Shown: positions 1-10,446, counted from the stretch's first letter. The stretch is 64,000 nt of DNA from Pseudomonas sp. P8_229 (GCF_034008635.1 NZ_CP125378.1:2718001-2782000), one strand, 5' to 3'. The notes: generated by a model not told the origin, from the sequence alone. Made by a program: numbers and translations.

Positions 1-766
1 GCTGGAGGTGGCGGCGATTCAATCGGTCGCCAGTGGCGCGCCGCTGACGCATTGGCCACAACGTCCCTTTCGTCAGCCGCACCACTCGGCATCGGGGCCG
101 GCACTGGTCGGCGGCAGCTCCAAACCGCAACCCGGCGAAATCACTCTCGCCCACCATGGCGTGCTGTTTCTCGATGAACTGCCTGAGTTTGATCGCAAGG
201 TTCTGGAGGTTCTGCGCGAGCCTCTGGAATCCGGACAAATCGTGATCGCCCGAGCCAAGGATCGCGTGCGATTCCCGGCGCGTTTCCAGTTGGTGGCGGC
301 GATGAACCCGTGCCCCTGTGGATATCTTGGCGAGCCCAGCGGCAAGTGCTCATGCACCCCAGACATGGTGCAGCGCTATCGCAACAAACTGTCGGGACCG
401 TTGCTGGATCGGATCGACCTGCACCTGACGGTGGCGCGGGAAGCGACGGCACTGAATCCGGCAGTGCCGCCAGGAGAGGACAGCGCCAGTGCAGCAGCCG
501 TGGTGGCCGAAGCGCGTGAGCGCCAACAAAAGCGTCAGGGTTGTGCCAATGCGTTTCTCGATCTGCCGGGGTTGAAGCGGCACTGCAAATTATCCACAGC
601 CGACGAGACCTGGCTGGAGTCAGCCTGTGAACGGCTGACCCTGTCGCTGCGCTCGGCGCATCGACTTCTCAAGGTCGCCAGGACGTTGGCCGATCTGGGG
701 CAGGAAAACGAGATCCGGCGCGAGCATCTGGCAGAGGCGTTGCAATATCGGCCGGCAACACAATGA
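1..766 (+). CDS. comM: YifB/ComM family Mg-chelatase-like AAA+ ATPase, 3' part
   Basis: C-terminal half of a ComM (YifB) protein; the frame is open from base 2 and the start lies left of the window. ComM is a hexameric AAA+ helicase that promotes branch migration during natural transformation. Visible are the Walker B stretch (GVLFLDELPEF), the cysteine-rich NPCPCGY motif followed by CSC, the arginine-finger region LLDRIDLHL, and the Mg-chelatase C-terminal helical domain with SLRSAHRLLKVARTLADL. The Walker A motif is outside the window. The stop overlaps the ATG of a possible 53-codon frame (ATGA). Confidence 0.93.
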   Translation, partial: LEVAAIQSVASGAPLTHWPQRPFRQPHHSASGPALVGGSSKPQPGEITLAHHGVLFLDELPEFDRKVLEVLREPLESGQIVIARAKDRVRFPARFQLVAAMNPCPCGYLGEPSGKCSCTPDMVQRYRNKLSGPLLDRIDLHLTVAREATALNPAVPPGEDSASAAAVVAEARERQQKRQGCANAFLDLPGLKRHCKLSTADETWLESACERLTLSLRSAHRLLKVARTLADLGQENEIRREHLAEALQYRPATQ

Positions 767-924
767 AAATGACAGCGCCACTCGCAAATGGACTGCCCCG
801 AAAAATAAACATCCTGGCGCTGCAGCGTGCCATCGACGCCGGTCGAGTAGCGATCGACGCCGTTGCCTATTCGGGAGAATGGGGAGAGGTCGACTCCAGC
901 GAAGACCTCTCCGCGTACCAGTAG
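763..924 (+). CDS. possible 53-aa protein overlapping the comM stop
   Basis: An open frame begins with the ATG of the ATGA that ends comM and runs 53 codons to TAG at 922-924, just before the convergent chemoreceptor gene. The product is mildly acidic, with a segment rich in Ala/Ile/Val and a tail ending SSEDLSAYQ. It shows no signal peptide and matches no family I recognise. The stop-start overlap suggests translational coupling, but the frame could be chance; a second ATG lies at 769. Low confidence. Confidence 0.3.
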   Translation: MKMTAPLANGLPRKINILALQRAIDAGRVAIDAVAYSGEWGEVDSSEDLSAYQ

Positions 925-937
925 CCGGCACGCCGCA

Positions 938-2914
938 TCAACGAAAGCGATCTACCTCTGAGCGCAGATCGGCGGCCAGCTTCTCCAGCTCTTTCGCGGT
1001 CACCGCAAGATTGGAAACCACTTCGCGCTGCTCACTGTTGGCCAGTGCAATACTTTGCAGGTTGCTGCTGAGCAACGTCGCGGTGCTGCTCTGCTCCTGC
1101 GTCGCCGTGGTAATCGCCGCAAACTGCTGCCCTGCCGAACGGCTTTGCTCATCAATGCGCGCCAGTGCCGAGGCGACATTGGCATTACGCGACAAGCCTT
1201 CCTGCATCAGCACATTGCCCTGCTCCATGGTGCTGATCGCGTTGCCGGTTTCCTGCTGGATGCTGTGAATCATTCCGGAGATTTCGTCAGTCGCCTGACG
1301 AGTGCGCGAAGCAAGGTTGCGCACCTCGTCAGCGACCACCGCAAAGCCACGGCCTTGCTCACCGGCACGCGCGGCTTCAATCGCAGCGTTGAGCGCCAGC
1401 AGGTTAGTCTGTTCGGCAATCGAGGTGATTACGCTGACAATGCCGCCGATTTCCTGGGAGCGCTGACCGAGGGTGTTGATCACGGTAGCGGTGGTGTTCA
1501 GTGCACCAGCGATTTGCTCCAGCGAGGACGAAGCTTCTTCCATCGAGGTGCGGCCGATCTGGGTCTGTTGGGCATTTTCCTGCGCCAGACGCTGGGTTGC
1601 GCCCATGTTGTCGGCAATGTTCAGCGAGGTCGCGCTGAACTCTTCCACCGCGCCGGCCATGCTGGTGATTTCGCCGGACTGCTGCTCCATGCCTTCGTAC
1701 GCTCCGCCGGACAAACCGGACAGGGCCTGGGCGCGGCTGTTGACCTCTTCCGAGGAGCGGCGGATGTGCTCGACCATGGTCGACAGCGCCTGGCTCATCT
1801 GGTTGAACGCACGGGACAGTTGGCCGATTTCGTCATTGCTCGACACGTTCAGACGCACGCTCAGATCACCGGCGCCCAAAGCTTCAGCCTGACGGACCAG
1901 GTCGCTCAGTGGTGCCAGTTTGCTGCGCAGCAACCAGACTGCAGATCCGACCGCCAGCAACATCGCCAACAGACTGCCAATGGCCAGTTGCGTACCGACG
2001 CTCCAGGTCACCGCGCGGATCTCGGCTTTCGGCATGCTCGCCACCACCGACCACGGCCCACCCTCGAACGGCACGGCGATGCTGTAGAAGTCTTCGGAGG
2101 TGTCACTCCAGAACTCGCCTTTACCCGGCTTTGCAGCCAAACCTTTGATCACCGGCACCGCTTGACCCGGTGCCTGCACACCAGCCGGCGCGACCAGCCA
2201 TTTGTTTTGCTCATCCAGCAATGCCAGCGAGCCGCTCTGACCGATGCGGAAACGCTTGAGGTTGTCGAACTGGGCGTTCTGCGCATCGGTGTAGTCGAAA
2301 CCGACGAACAACACCGCAATCACCTTGCCGCTGCCATCGCGCACCGGGGTGTATTGGGTCATGTAGGAACGATCGAACAGCAAGGCGCGCCCGACATAGC
2401 CCTGCCCTGCCATCAACTTCGCATAGGCCGGGTGGGTGTGATCGAGCAAGGTGCCGATGGCGCGCGTGCCATCCTGTTTGGTCAGCGAGGTGCTGACCCG
2501 CACGAAGTCTTCGCCGCTGCGCACGAACAACGTGGCGACACCGGCGGTCATTTGCTTGAACTCGTCGACTTCCTTGAAGTTGTTGTTCAGTACTTCGCTG
2601 CCCAGGTGCAGGCCCGGGGTCTGGGTCCCGGCAACGGTCACCGGCTCGTCCGGGTGAATGCTCAGACCCGCGCTGAAGCGCTTCTCGAACAACCCGCTCA
2701 GGCGCTGCGTGCTTTCACGCAGCGTACCGTGGAAGGTGCTCAACTGGTCGGCCAGCAGCCGCGCTTCACTGGCGAGGTGTTCTTCACGGGTGGCGAGGTT
2801 GGCGGTATCCAGCGAACGCAGGGCGAACACCGTACTGCCACTGATGACAATCGCCAGTATCACAGCAAGCGCGAGGCCCAGCTGCGAGGCGATCCGGGCG
2901 CGAGGTTGAGACAT
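938..2914 (-). CDS. methyl-accepting chemotaxis protein (Cache sensor)
   Basis: Transmembrane chemoreceptor of 658 residues. In order: N-terminal membrane helix (about 10-32), a periplasmic Cache-type sensor of about 290 residues, a second membrane helix, a HAMP linker ([12 protein letters not shown] through [14 protein letters not shown]), and a cytoplasmic signalling coiled coil with the conserved hairpin tip [19 protein letters not shown] that contacts CheA/CheW. The start at 2914 is chosen because AGGAG lies 7 nt upstream; an in-frame ATG at 3007 would add 31 residues ahead of the membrane helix. The ligand cannot be read from sequence. The gene converges on comM. Confidence 0.92.
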   Translation of the reverse strand: MSQPRARIASQLGLALAVILAIVISGSTVFALRSLDTANLATREEHLASEARLLADQLSTFHGTLRESTQRLSGLFEKRFSAGLSIHPDEPVTVAGTQTPGLHLGSEVLNNNFKEVDEFKQMTAGVATLFVRSGEDFVRVSTSLTKQDGTRAIGTLLDHTHPAYAKLMAGQGYVGRALLFDRSYMTQYTPVRDGSGKVIAVLFVGFDYTDAQNAQFDNLKRFRIGQSGSLALLDEQNKWLVAPAGVQAPGQAVPVIKGLAAKPGKGEFWSDTSEDFYSIAVPFEGGPWSVVASMPKAEIRAVTWSVGTQLAIGSLLAMLLAVGSAVWLLRSKLAPLSDLVRQAEALGAGDLSVRLNVSSNDEIGQLSRAFNQMSQALSTMVEHIRRSSEEVNSRAQALSGLSGGAYEGMEQQSGEITSMAGAVEEFSATSLNIADNMGATQRLAQENAQQTQIGRTSMEEASSSLEQIAGALNTTATVINTLGQRSQEIGGIVSVITSIAEQTNLLALNAAIEAARAGEQGRGFAVVADEVRNLASRTRQATDEISGMIHSIQQETGNAISTMEQGNVLMQEGLSRNANVASALARIDEQSRSAGQQFAAITTATQEQSSTATLLSSNLQSIALANSEQREVVSNLAVTAKELEKLAADLRSEVDRFR

Positions 2915-3103
2915 GGACAGCTCCTGGCCGAGCCGCCGGATCCTCCTTGATCGCAGCACCTGCTCGGAAAATTCTAATAATGGGGGTGAAATCGTGGAGA
3001 CCGGCACGACGGTCCCACATGCTCATTTTCGGCGGTAAAACCGAATACTTGAGTAAATAGCGGGGTTATGGCGCAAGGCCGGCATTGTGGCGGCTCGAAC
3101 GTT

Positions 3104-4024
3104 TCAGCTCAACCGCTTGACCACCGGCAGCGCCATGGCGCGCACTTCGCCTTGCAGGAAGTCGCTGAGGCGGCGCAAACGTTCACCTCCCGGGCGGGTT
3201 TTCGGCCACACCAGGTAGTAATTCAGTCCGCTGGCGACGGCGGTCGGCCACGGCAGACTCAAGCGTCCTTGCGCCACATCCTCAGCCACCATCAGCAAAT
3301 CGCCCATCGACACACCGTAACCGCGCGCCGCCGCGATCATCCCCAGTTCAAGGGTATCGAACACCTGCCCGCCCTTGAGCGAGACCTGCTCGGACAGCCC
3401 CATGTGCTCCAGCCAACTGCGCCAGTCGCGCCGATCCGGGGTCGGATGCAACAGCTCGGTGGACGCCAGTCGCGCCACATCCCAAGGCTGATCGTTCAGC
3501 AGGTTCGGCGCACCGACCGGAATCAGTTCTTCGGGAAACAGCAGGCTGGCCTCCCAGTCCGGCGGAAAATGCCCGTCGCTGAGCAGTACCGCGCAGTCGA
3601 AAGGCTCGTTGTTGAAATCCACCGAATCCACGTCCATCCACGCACTGGTCAATTGCACTTCGTTGCCCGGTTGCAGATGGCGAAAACGACTGAGCCGCGC
3701 CAGCAGCCAACGCATGGTCAGGGTCGACGGCGCTTTCATGCGCAGGATGTCGTCCTCGGCACGCAAGGTGTTGCAGGCACGCTCAAGCGCAGCAAAACCG
3801 TCGCGAATCCCCGGCAACAGCATCCGCGCCGATTCGGTGAGCTGCAGGTTACGTCCGCTGCGATGAAACAGCTTGCAGGCGAAATGTTCTTCAAGCGTAC
3901 GAATGTGCCGACTCACCGCACTCTGGGTGATCGACAGCTCCTCGGCGGCGCGGGTGAACGAGCTGTGCCGCGCCGCCGCTTCGAATGCGCGCAGGGCATA
4001 CAACGGAGGAAGACGACGGGACAT
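3104..4024 (-). CDS. LysR-family transcriptional regulator, GcvA-like
   Basis: 306-residue LysR-type regulator. The N-terminal winged helix-turn-helix covers about residues 5-65 (LYALRAFEAAARHSSFTRAA, then LSITQSAVSRHIRTLE), followed by a substrate-binding-like effector domain. The LPPLYALRAFEAAARH opening is typical of the GcvA/AmpR subgroup. The start at 4024 has AGGAG 6 nt upstream; the open frame extends 75 codons further but lacks family similarity. It lies divergent from the MATE transporter gene, so it may regulate that gene, which is inference from position only. Confidence 0.88.
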   Translation of the reverse strand: MSRRLPPLYALRAFEAAARHSSFTRAAEELSITQSAVSRHIRTLEEHFACKLFHRSGRNLQLTESARMLLPGIRDGFAALERACNTLRAEDDILRMKAPSTLTMRWLLARLSRFRHLQPGNEVQLTSAWMDVDSVDFNNEPFDCAVLLSDGHFPPDWEASLLFPEELIPVGAPNLLNDQPWDVARLASTELLHPTPDRRDWRSWLEHMGLSEQVSLKGGQVFDTLELGMIAAARGYGVSMGDLLMVAEDVAQGRLSLPWPTAVASGLNYYLVWPKTRPGGERLRRLSDFLQGEVRAMALPVVKRLS

Positions 4025-4176
4025 GCAAAAAGCTCCTGTAGCGGGATACAGCCAACCTGGCTGGATCTTCTCATAATGAGTTTTAATCATGCCACCCATC
4101 CTTTTTATCCCTTTGTGCAAACGCTGCCAAGCGCCGAGAATCGACGGTCCCCTGTTCCCTCTTTCAATGAGTGGTG

Positions 4177-5580
4177 ATGACCATGCAGCATCCTGTGCGT
4201 ACCGAACTCTGGGCCATCCTGCGGCTGGCGGGGCCGTTGATCGCTTCACAGTTGGCGCACATGTTGATGGTGCTGACCGACACCCTGATGATGGCGCGCC
4301 TCAGCCCCGAAGCCTTGGCCGGTGGCGGGCTGGGGGCGGCGAGTTATTCGTTCGTGTCGATTTTCTGTATCGGCGTGATCGCGGCGGTCGGCACCCTGGT
4401 GGCGATCCGTCAGGGCGCCGGCGACATCGTCGGCGCGGCGCGCCTGACTCAGGCCGGGCTGTGGCTCGCGTGGCTGATGGCGCTCGGCGCCGGACTGCTG
4501 CTGTGGAACCTGAAACCGGTGCTGCTGCTGTTCGGCCAGACCGAAACCAACGTCAATGCCGCGGGGCAATTTTTGATCGCCCTGCCCTTTGCCCTGCCCG
4601 GCTACCTGAGCTTCATGGCCCTGCGTGGCTTTACCAGCGCAATTGGCCGGGCGACCCCGGTGATGGTCATCAGCCTCGGCGGCACCGTGGCCAACTTCCT
4701 GCTCAACTACGCGCTGATCACCGGCCTGTTCGGCCTGCCGAAAATGGGCCTGACGGGCATCGGCCTGGTCACGGCGATTGTCGCCAACTGCATGGCGCTG
4801 GCACTGGCCTGGCACATCCGTCGGCATCCGGCCTACGACGCTTATCCGTTGCGCGCGGGCCTGTCGAGGCCGAACCGCCAGTATCTCAAGGAGTTGTGGC
4901 GCCTCGGCCTGCCGATTGGCGGCACCTACGCAGTGGAAGTGGGTTTATTCGCCTTTGCCGCCCTGTGCATGGGCACCATGGGCAGCACGCAACTGGGCGC
5001 GCACCAGATCGCCCTGCAGATCGTTTCGGTGGCGTTCATGGTGCCCGCGGGGATGTCCTACGCGATCACCATGCGCGTTGGCCAGCATTACGGCGCCGGG
5101 CAGTTGAGCGATGCGCGGATGTCCGGGCGGGTCGGCATCGTATTCGGCGCGGTGGTGATGTTGGGTTTCGCCATGGTGTTCTGGCTGTTGCCGAACCAGT
5201 TGGTCGGGTTGTTCCTTGATCACAATGACCCGGCGTTTGCTGAGGTGATTCGCCTGGCGGTGAGCCTGTTGGCGGTGGCGGCATGGTTCGAACTGTTCGA
5301 CGGCACGCAGACGATTGCCATGGGCTGCATCCGTGGGCTCAAGGATGCCAAGACCACGTTCCTGGTCGGCCTCGGTTGCTATTGGCTGATTGGCGCACCG
5401 GCGGCGTGGTGGATGGCGTTCCACCTCAATTGGGGGCCGACCGGTGTGTGGTGGGGCCTGGCGCTGGGGCTGGCGTGTGCGGCGGTGAGCCTGACGCTGG
5501 CGTTTGAGTGGAAGATGAAGCGGATGATTCGGCTGGAGCCGGCGCCATCAAATCAATACACCGTCGCCCAGCCTGACTGA
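4177..5580 (+). CDS. MATE family multidrug efflux transporter, NorM type
   Basis: Integral inner-membrane protein of about 467 residues with roughly 12 hydrophobic segments and the two-fold repeat of the MatE family; NorM-type members export cationic drugs and dyes in exchange for Na+ or H+. Family features include an N-terminal LIASQLAHMLMVLTDTLMMARL segment region and the repeat counterpart LGLPIGGTYAVEVGLFAFAA. The start is uncertain among GTG 4171, ATG 4177 and ATG 4183, and no strong ribosome site decides it. A REPIN follows immediately. It stands divergent from the LysR gene. Confidence 0.88.
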   Translation: MTMQHPVRTELWAILRLAGPLIASQLAHMLMVLTDTLMMARLSPEALAGGGLGAASYSFVSIFCIGVIAAVGTLVAIRQGAGDIVGAARLTQAGLWLAWLMALGAGLLLWNLKPVLLLFGQTETNVNAAGQFLIALPFALPGYLSFMALRGFTSAIGRATPVMVISLGGTVANFLLNYALITGLFGLPKMGLTGIGLVTAIVANCMALALAWHIRRHPAYDAYPLRAGLSRPNRQYLKELWRLGLPIGGTYAVEVGLFAFAALCMGTMGSTQLGAHQIALQIVSVAFMVPAGMSYAITMRVGQHYGAGQLSDARMSGRVGIVFGAVVMLGFAMVFWLLPNQLVGLFLDHNDPAFAEVIRLAVSLLAVAAWFELFDGTQTIAMGCIRGLKDAKTTFLVGLGCYWLIGAPAAWWMAFHLNWGPTGVWWGLALGLACAAVSLTLAFEWKMKRMIRLEPAPSNQYTVAQPD

Positions 5581-5583
5581 GTA

Positions 5584-5680
5584 CCCTTGTAGGAGTGGGC
5601 CTGCTCGCGATGGCGGTGTGTCAGGCAATGATGATTTGTCTGATACACCGCCATCGCGAGCAGGCTCACTCCTACAAGGG
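5584..5680. repeat. REPIN, type A arms
   Basis: Inverted pair of REP sequences: CTTGTAGGAGTGGGCCTGCTCGCGATGGCG on the left and its near reverse complement on the right, with a 30-40 nt spacer. It lies in the convergent gap between the MATE and GGDEF/EAL genes. This is the typical extragenic palindrome of Pseudomonas, mobilised in trans by RAYT transposases; no RAYT gene is in the window. Confidence 0.9.
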
Positions 5681-5688
5681 ATAGGTGT

Positions 5689-7362
5689 TTAGCCGACGAT
5701 TTCGAGGGCTGGCTGCTGGCTTGAGCCGAACGTCAGGTACTCCACCAGCTCCGCCAACGGCAACGGCCGGCTGATCAGATAGCCCTGCACCTGATCGCAG
5801 CCAAAGCCACGCAACAGATCCAGCTGTTCGGGCGTCTCGACCCCTTCCGCCACCACTTCCAGATGCAGGTTGTGCGCAAGATTGATCATCGCGTGCACCA
5901 GTTTACGGTTCTCCTCACGTTGCTCCATGCCACCGACGAAGCTCTTGTCGATTTTCAGCAAGGTGATAGGCAGGCTGTTGAGGTGCACGAACGATGAGAA
6001 CCCGGTGCCGAAGTCATCCAGTGAAAAGCGCACGCCGAGGCGGCCGAGGGCGTCCATGGTCTGCTTGACCAGATCGCTGCGGCGCATCACCGCGGTTTCA
6101 GTCAGTTCGAATTCCAGCCATTGCGCTTCAACGCCCCGCTCAGCGATCAAGCGACTCAAGGTCGGCAAAAGCTGACTGTCCTGAAACTGGCGGAACGACA
6201 GGTTGATCGCCATGTGCAGCGCCGGCAGGCCGCGCTCGCGCAAGGCCTGCATGTCACGCAGGGCCCGGGAAATCACCCAGTAACCCAGCGGCACGATCAA
6301 GCCGCTCTGTTCGGCCAACGGCACGAATTCACTCGGCGGCAGCAATCCGCGCTCGCCATGACGCCAGCGCACCAACGCTTCGAGGCCGACAATCTGGCCG
6401 TCCTCAAGATTAAGCCGTGGCTGGTAATGCAACTCCAGCTCATCGCGACGCAGGGCCCGGCGCAACTCGCTTTCGAGGTCAGCCATGCTCCGTGCATTGC
6501 GGTTGATGCGTTCGTTGAAGATATGGAAGGTGCAGCCTTGGGTGCTCTTGGCCTGCTGCATGGCGATGTGCGCGTGCCACATCAGCGGGTCGGCGCCACC
6601 TTGTGCGCGGGCATGGGCGATGCCAAGGCTGGAGCCGATCAACAGGCTTTCGCCGTCAACCCAATACGGCTCGGACAAAGCTTCAGTGATGCGTTCAGCC
6701 ATCCACTCGGCGCGTTGCGGCGCACGGCGGGTGTCGATCAGCAGGGCAAACTCATCGCTGCCCAGGCGCGCCAGTTGATCACCGGCCTCCAGCTGGCCTT
6801 TCAGCCGCGCGACGACCTGCAGAATCAGACGGTCGCCAGCCTGATGGCCGAGGGCATCGTTGGCGTGACGGAAGTTGTCGAGGTCGAGATGCCCGAGGGC
6901 CACGCCACGCCCGTCGTTTTCCGCGAGGCGCGCCGTGAGCAGGGTCTGGAAACCCTGACGGTTGGCGATGCCGGTCAGCGGATCCTGTTCGGCCAGGCGT
7001 TGCAGGGTGTTTTCAAGAACGCCGCGTTCGCGCACGTGGCGCAGGCAACGGCGCAGCATGCCGGCGTCGAGGGCGTCGAACACCAGCCAGTCGCTGACGC
7101 CATCGGGCGCCGTAGCCGGTTCTTGATCCAGCAGCAACACCGTCGGCAGGCTGCAACGGCCCGGGGCCGGCTGCAACGCGGGAACGGTCAACAACACCGC
7201 ATGGCGGTTGTCTTCGAACAAACTGCTGACCGACTCCCAGCTCGGCGCGCTGATCAGCACCGCCGCGCTCCCCATCGGAGCCAGACACTCGCGCAATAAC
7301 GCTGTCCACGCTGGCTCTTCGGCCAGTAGCAGCAAACGCAAGGGTTCGACAGGCGTAGACAA
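5689..7362 (-). CDS. GGDEF/EAL protein, predicted c-di-GMP phosphodiesterase
   Basis: 557 residues: an N-terminal receiver-like region (about 1-120) without an obvious phospho-acceptor motif, a GGDEF domain (about 125-285) and an EAL domain (about 300-545). The GGDEF signature reads GSDEF, a variant, whereas the EAL domain keeps its catalytic set: EALVRW, NLSFRQF, ELTETAV, DDFGTGFSS, LKIDKSF and AEGVE. A phosphodiesterase that hydrolyses c-di-GMP is therefore likelier than a cyclase. Position next to rep and the domain order match P. aeruginosa PA5295 (ProE). Translation appears to start at TTG 7362, preceded by GGGAG at 5 nt; no ATG exists nearby. A Fur-box-like sequence lies 60 nt upstream. 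Confidence 0.9.
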   Translation of the reverse strand: MSTPVEPLRLLLLAEEPAWTALLRECLAPMGSAAVLISAPSWESVSSLFEDNRHAVLLTVPALQPAPGRCSLPTVLLLDQEPATAPDGVSDWLVFDALDAGMLRRCLRHVRERGVLENTLQRLAEQDPLTGIANRQGFQTLLTARLAENDGRGVALGHLDLDNFRHANDALGHQAGDRLILQVVARLKGQLEAGDQLARLGSDEFALLIDTRRAPQRAEWMAERITEALSEPYWVDGESLLIGSSLGIAHARAQGGADPLMWHAHIAMQQAKSTQGCTFHIFNERINRNARSMADLESELRRALRRDELELHYQPRLNLEDGQIVGLEALVRWRHGERGLLPPSEFVPLAEQSGLIVPLGYWVISRALRDMQALRERGLPALHMAINLSFRQFQDSQLLPTLSRLIAERGVEAQWLEFELTETAVMRRSDLVKQTMDALGRLGVRFSLDDFGTGFSSFVHLNSLPITLLKIDKSFVGGMEQREENRKLVHAMINLAHNLHLEVVAEGVETPEQLDLLRGFGCDQVQGYLISRPLPLAELVEYLTFGSSQQPALEIVG

Positions 7363-7421
7363 GCTAGCTCCCTAGACTCTGCAATGATGTGGGCGGGGCA
7401 TTATGCCGTTGCGATGTTCAA

Positions 7422-7436
7422 TGACAACGATTATCA
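7422..7436 (-). promoter_or_regulatory. Fur-box-like site upstream of the GGDEF/EAL gene
   Basis: TGACAACGATTATCA matches the 7-1-7 Fur core TGATAATnATTATCA at 13 of 14 defined positions or close to it, with mismatches only in the left half. It lies about 60 nt upstream of the TTG start of the GGDEF/EAL gene and about 180 nt upstream of rep. Binding is inferred from similarity only. Confidence 0.45.
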
Positions 7437-7616
7437 GAACGTTATTTTGTGTCACGAATGAGAACATTAGCCGCAAAATCACCGCGCATCCTCCGCGAAA
7501 GTAACAAAACCGGCAAATTTGAATCACGCGGTGCGTCACAAGTCGGAGAGAGCAGCACAAATCGCTGAGCCTGTTAAAATGCCGGCCCATTTCGTCAACG
7601 ACTCCCGAATTTTCGT

Positions 7617-9626
7617 ATGTCCCGACTCAATCCCCGGCAGCAAGAAGCCGTGAACTACGTCGGCGGCCCTCTATTGGTGCTCGCCGGCGCTGGCTCCGGC
7701 AAGACCAGCGTGATCACCCGCAAGATCGCGCACCTGATCCAGAACTGCGGCATCCGCGCCCAGTACATCGTCGCCATGACCTTTACCAACAAGGCCGCGC
7801 GCGAGATGAAAGAGCGGGTCGGCACCCTGCTGCGCGCCGGCGAAGGACGCGGCCTGACAGTCTGCACCTTCCACAACCTGGGCCTGAACATCATCCGCAA
7901 GGAACACGTGCGGCTGGGCTACAAACCCGGTTTCTCGATCTTCGACGAGACCGACGTCAAAGCCCTGATGACCGACATCATGCAGAAGGAATACGCGGGC
8001 GACGACGGCGTCGACGAGATCAAGAACATGATCGGCGCCTGGAAAAACGACCTGATCCTGCCGCCGCAGGCGCTGGAAAACGCGCGTAATCCCAAAGAAC
8101 AGACCGCTGCCATCGTCTACACCCACTACCAGCGCACGCTCAAGGCGTTCAACGCAGTGGACTTTGACGACTTGATCCTGCTGCCGGTAAAACTCTTCGA
8201 AGAGCACGCCGACATTCTCGAAAAGTGGCAGAACAAGGTGCGTTACCTGCTGGTCGACGAATACCAGGACACCAACGCCAGCCAGTACCTGCTGGTGAAA
8301 ATGCTCATCGGCAAGCGCAACCAGTTCACCGTGGTGGGCGACGACGACCAGTCGATCTACGCCTGGCGCGGTGCACGGCCGGAAAACCTGATGTTGCTCA
8401 AGGACGACTATCCGTCCCTGAAAGTGGTGATGCTCGAGCAGAACTATCGCTCCACCAGCCGCATCCTGCGCTGCGCCAACGTGCTGATCTCGAACAATCC
8501 GCACGAATTCGAAAAGCAGCTGTGGAGTGAGATGGGCCACGGTGACGAGATCCGCGTGATCCGCTGCCGTAACGAGGACGCCGAAGCCGAGCGCGTGGCC
8601 ATGGAAATCCTCAGCCTGCACTTGCGCACCGACCGCCCGTACAGCGATTTTGCGATTCTCTATCGCGGTAACTATCAGGCCAAGCTGATCGAACTGAAGT
8701 TGCAGCACCACCAGGTGCCGTACCGTCTGAGCGGCGGTAACAGCTTCTTCGGCCGTCAGGAAGTGAAGGACTTGATGGCCTACTTCCGCCTGATCGTGAA
8801 CCCGGATGACGACAACGCCTTCCTGCGCGTGATCAACGTGCCGCGCCGCGAAATCGGCTCGACCACCCTGGAAAAACTCGGCAACTACGCCACCGAACGC
8901 AAGATTTCGATGTACGCCGCCACCGACGAAATCGGTCTGGGCGAACATCTGGACAGCCGCTTCACCGATCGCCTGTCGCGCTTCAAGCGCTTCATGGACA
9001 AGGTGCGTGAGCAATGCGCCGGCGAAGACCCGATCTCGGCGCTGCGCAGCATGGTCATGGACATCGACTACGAGAACTGGCTGCGCACCAACAGCTCCAG
9101 CGACAAGGCTGCCGATTACCGGATGAGCAACGTCTGGTTCCTGATCGAGGCGTTGAAAAACACCCTCGAGAAGGATGAAGAAGGCGAAATGACCGTCGAG
9201 GACGCCATCGGCAAACTGGTCCTGCGCGACATGCTGGAGCGTCAGCAGGAAGAGGAAGACGGCGCCGAAGGCGTGCAGATGATGACGCTGCATGCGTCCA
9301 AGGGACTGGAATTCCCTTACGTGTTCATCATGGGCATGGAAGAGGAAATCCTCCCGCACCGCTCCAGCATCGAAGCCGACACCATCGAAGAGGAACGCCG
9401 CCTGGCCTACGTGGGCATCACCCGCGCGCGTCAGACCCTGGCGTTCACCTTCGCCGCCAAACGCAAACAGTACGGCGAGATCATCGATTGCGCACCTAGC
9501 CGCTTCCTCGATGAGCTGCCGCCGGACGATCTGGCGTGGGAAGGCAACGACGACACACCGACCGAAGTCAAAGCCGTGCGGGGCAATAGCGCACTGGCTG
9601 ATATACGCGCGATGTTAAAGCGCTAG
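7617..9626 (+). CDS. rep: ATP-dependent DNA helicase Rep
   Basis: Superfamily 1A 3'-5' helicase of 669 residues, the usual Rep length, which clears protein blocks ahead of the replisome. Seen: Q-motif LNPRQQEAV at the N terminus, Walker A GAGSGKT at 24-30, FTNKAAREM (motif Ia), Walker B VDEYQDTN, GDDDQSIYAWRGA (motif III), QNYRS (motif IV), MTLHASKGLEF (motif V) and VGITRAR (motif VI). The start agrees with the family N terminus although the ribosome site is weak. A possible -10 (TTAAAAT) lies about 40 nt upstream. Confidence 0.97.
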   Translation: MSRLNPRQQEAVNYVGGPLLVLAGAGSGKTSVITRKIAHLIQNCGIRAQYIVAMTFTNKAAREMKERVGTLLRAGEGRGLTVCTFHNLGLNIIRKEHVRLGYKPGFSIFDETDVKALMTDIMQKEYAGDDGVDEIKNMIGAWKNDLILPPQALENARNPKEQTAAIVYTHYQRTLKAFNAVDFDDLILLPVKLFEEHADILEKWQNKVRYLLVDEYQDTNASQYLLVKMLIGKRNQFTVVGDDDQSIYAWRGARPENLMLLKDDYPSLKVVMLEQNYRSTSRILRCANVLISNNPHEFEKQLWSEMGHGDEIRVIRCRNEDAEAERVAMEILSLHLRTDRPYSDFAILYRGNYQAKLIELKLQHHQVPYRLSGGNSFFGRQEVKDLMAYFRLIVNPDDDNAFLRVINVPRREIGSTTLEKLGNYATERKISMYAATDEIGLGEHLDSRFTDRLSRFKRFMDKVREQCAGEDPISALRSMVMDIDYENWLRTNSSSDKAADYRMSNVWFLIEALKNTLEKDEEGEMTVEDAIGKLVLRDMLERQQEEEDGAEGVQMMTLHASKGLEFPYVFIMGMEEEILPHRSSIEADTIEEERRLAYVGITRARQTLAFTFAAKRKQYGEIIDCAPSRFLDELPPDDLAWEGNDDTPTEVKAVRGNSALADIRAMLKR

Positions 9627-9650
9627 AATTGACCACTTTTTAAAGCTTAG

Positions 9651-10253
<603 letters not shown>

Positions 10254-10267
10254 AGCCACACCGCAGC

Positions 10268-10367
10268 CCCCTTGTAGGAGTGAGCCTGCTCGCGATGGCG
10301 TAGTGTCAGTCGACATCTTGGTTGACTGATACACCGCTTTCGCGAGCAAGCCCGTTCCCACAGTTGT
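10268..10367. repeat. hybrid REPIN, duplication copy 1
   Basis: The left arm is type A (TTGTAGGAGTGAGCCTGCTCGCGATGGCG), while the right arm is type B (CCGCTTTCGCGAGCAAGCCCGTTCCCAC), so the two arms come from different REP sub-classes. Spacer about 45 nt. Lies directly behind xpt. Confidence 0.88.
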
Positions 10368-10446
10368 TTTGGGTCAGGCCGTTAGTGTGCGGTGGCCTTG
10401 GGGCCGAATGGCGTCGATACCTTCATCGAATAAAACCACACCGCAG

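Noticed and set aside
1055..2950. 631-codon open frame antisense to the chemoreceptor
   Set aside because: The minus strand encodes a complete MCP with HAMP and signalling tip; the opposite frame is a shadow.
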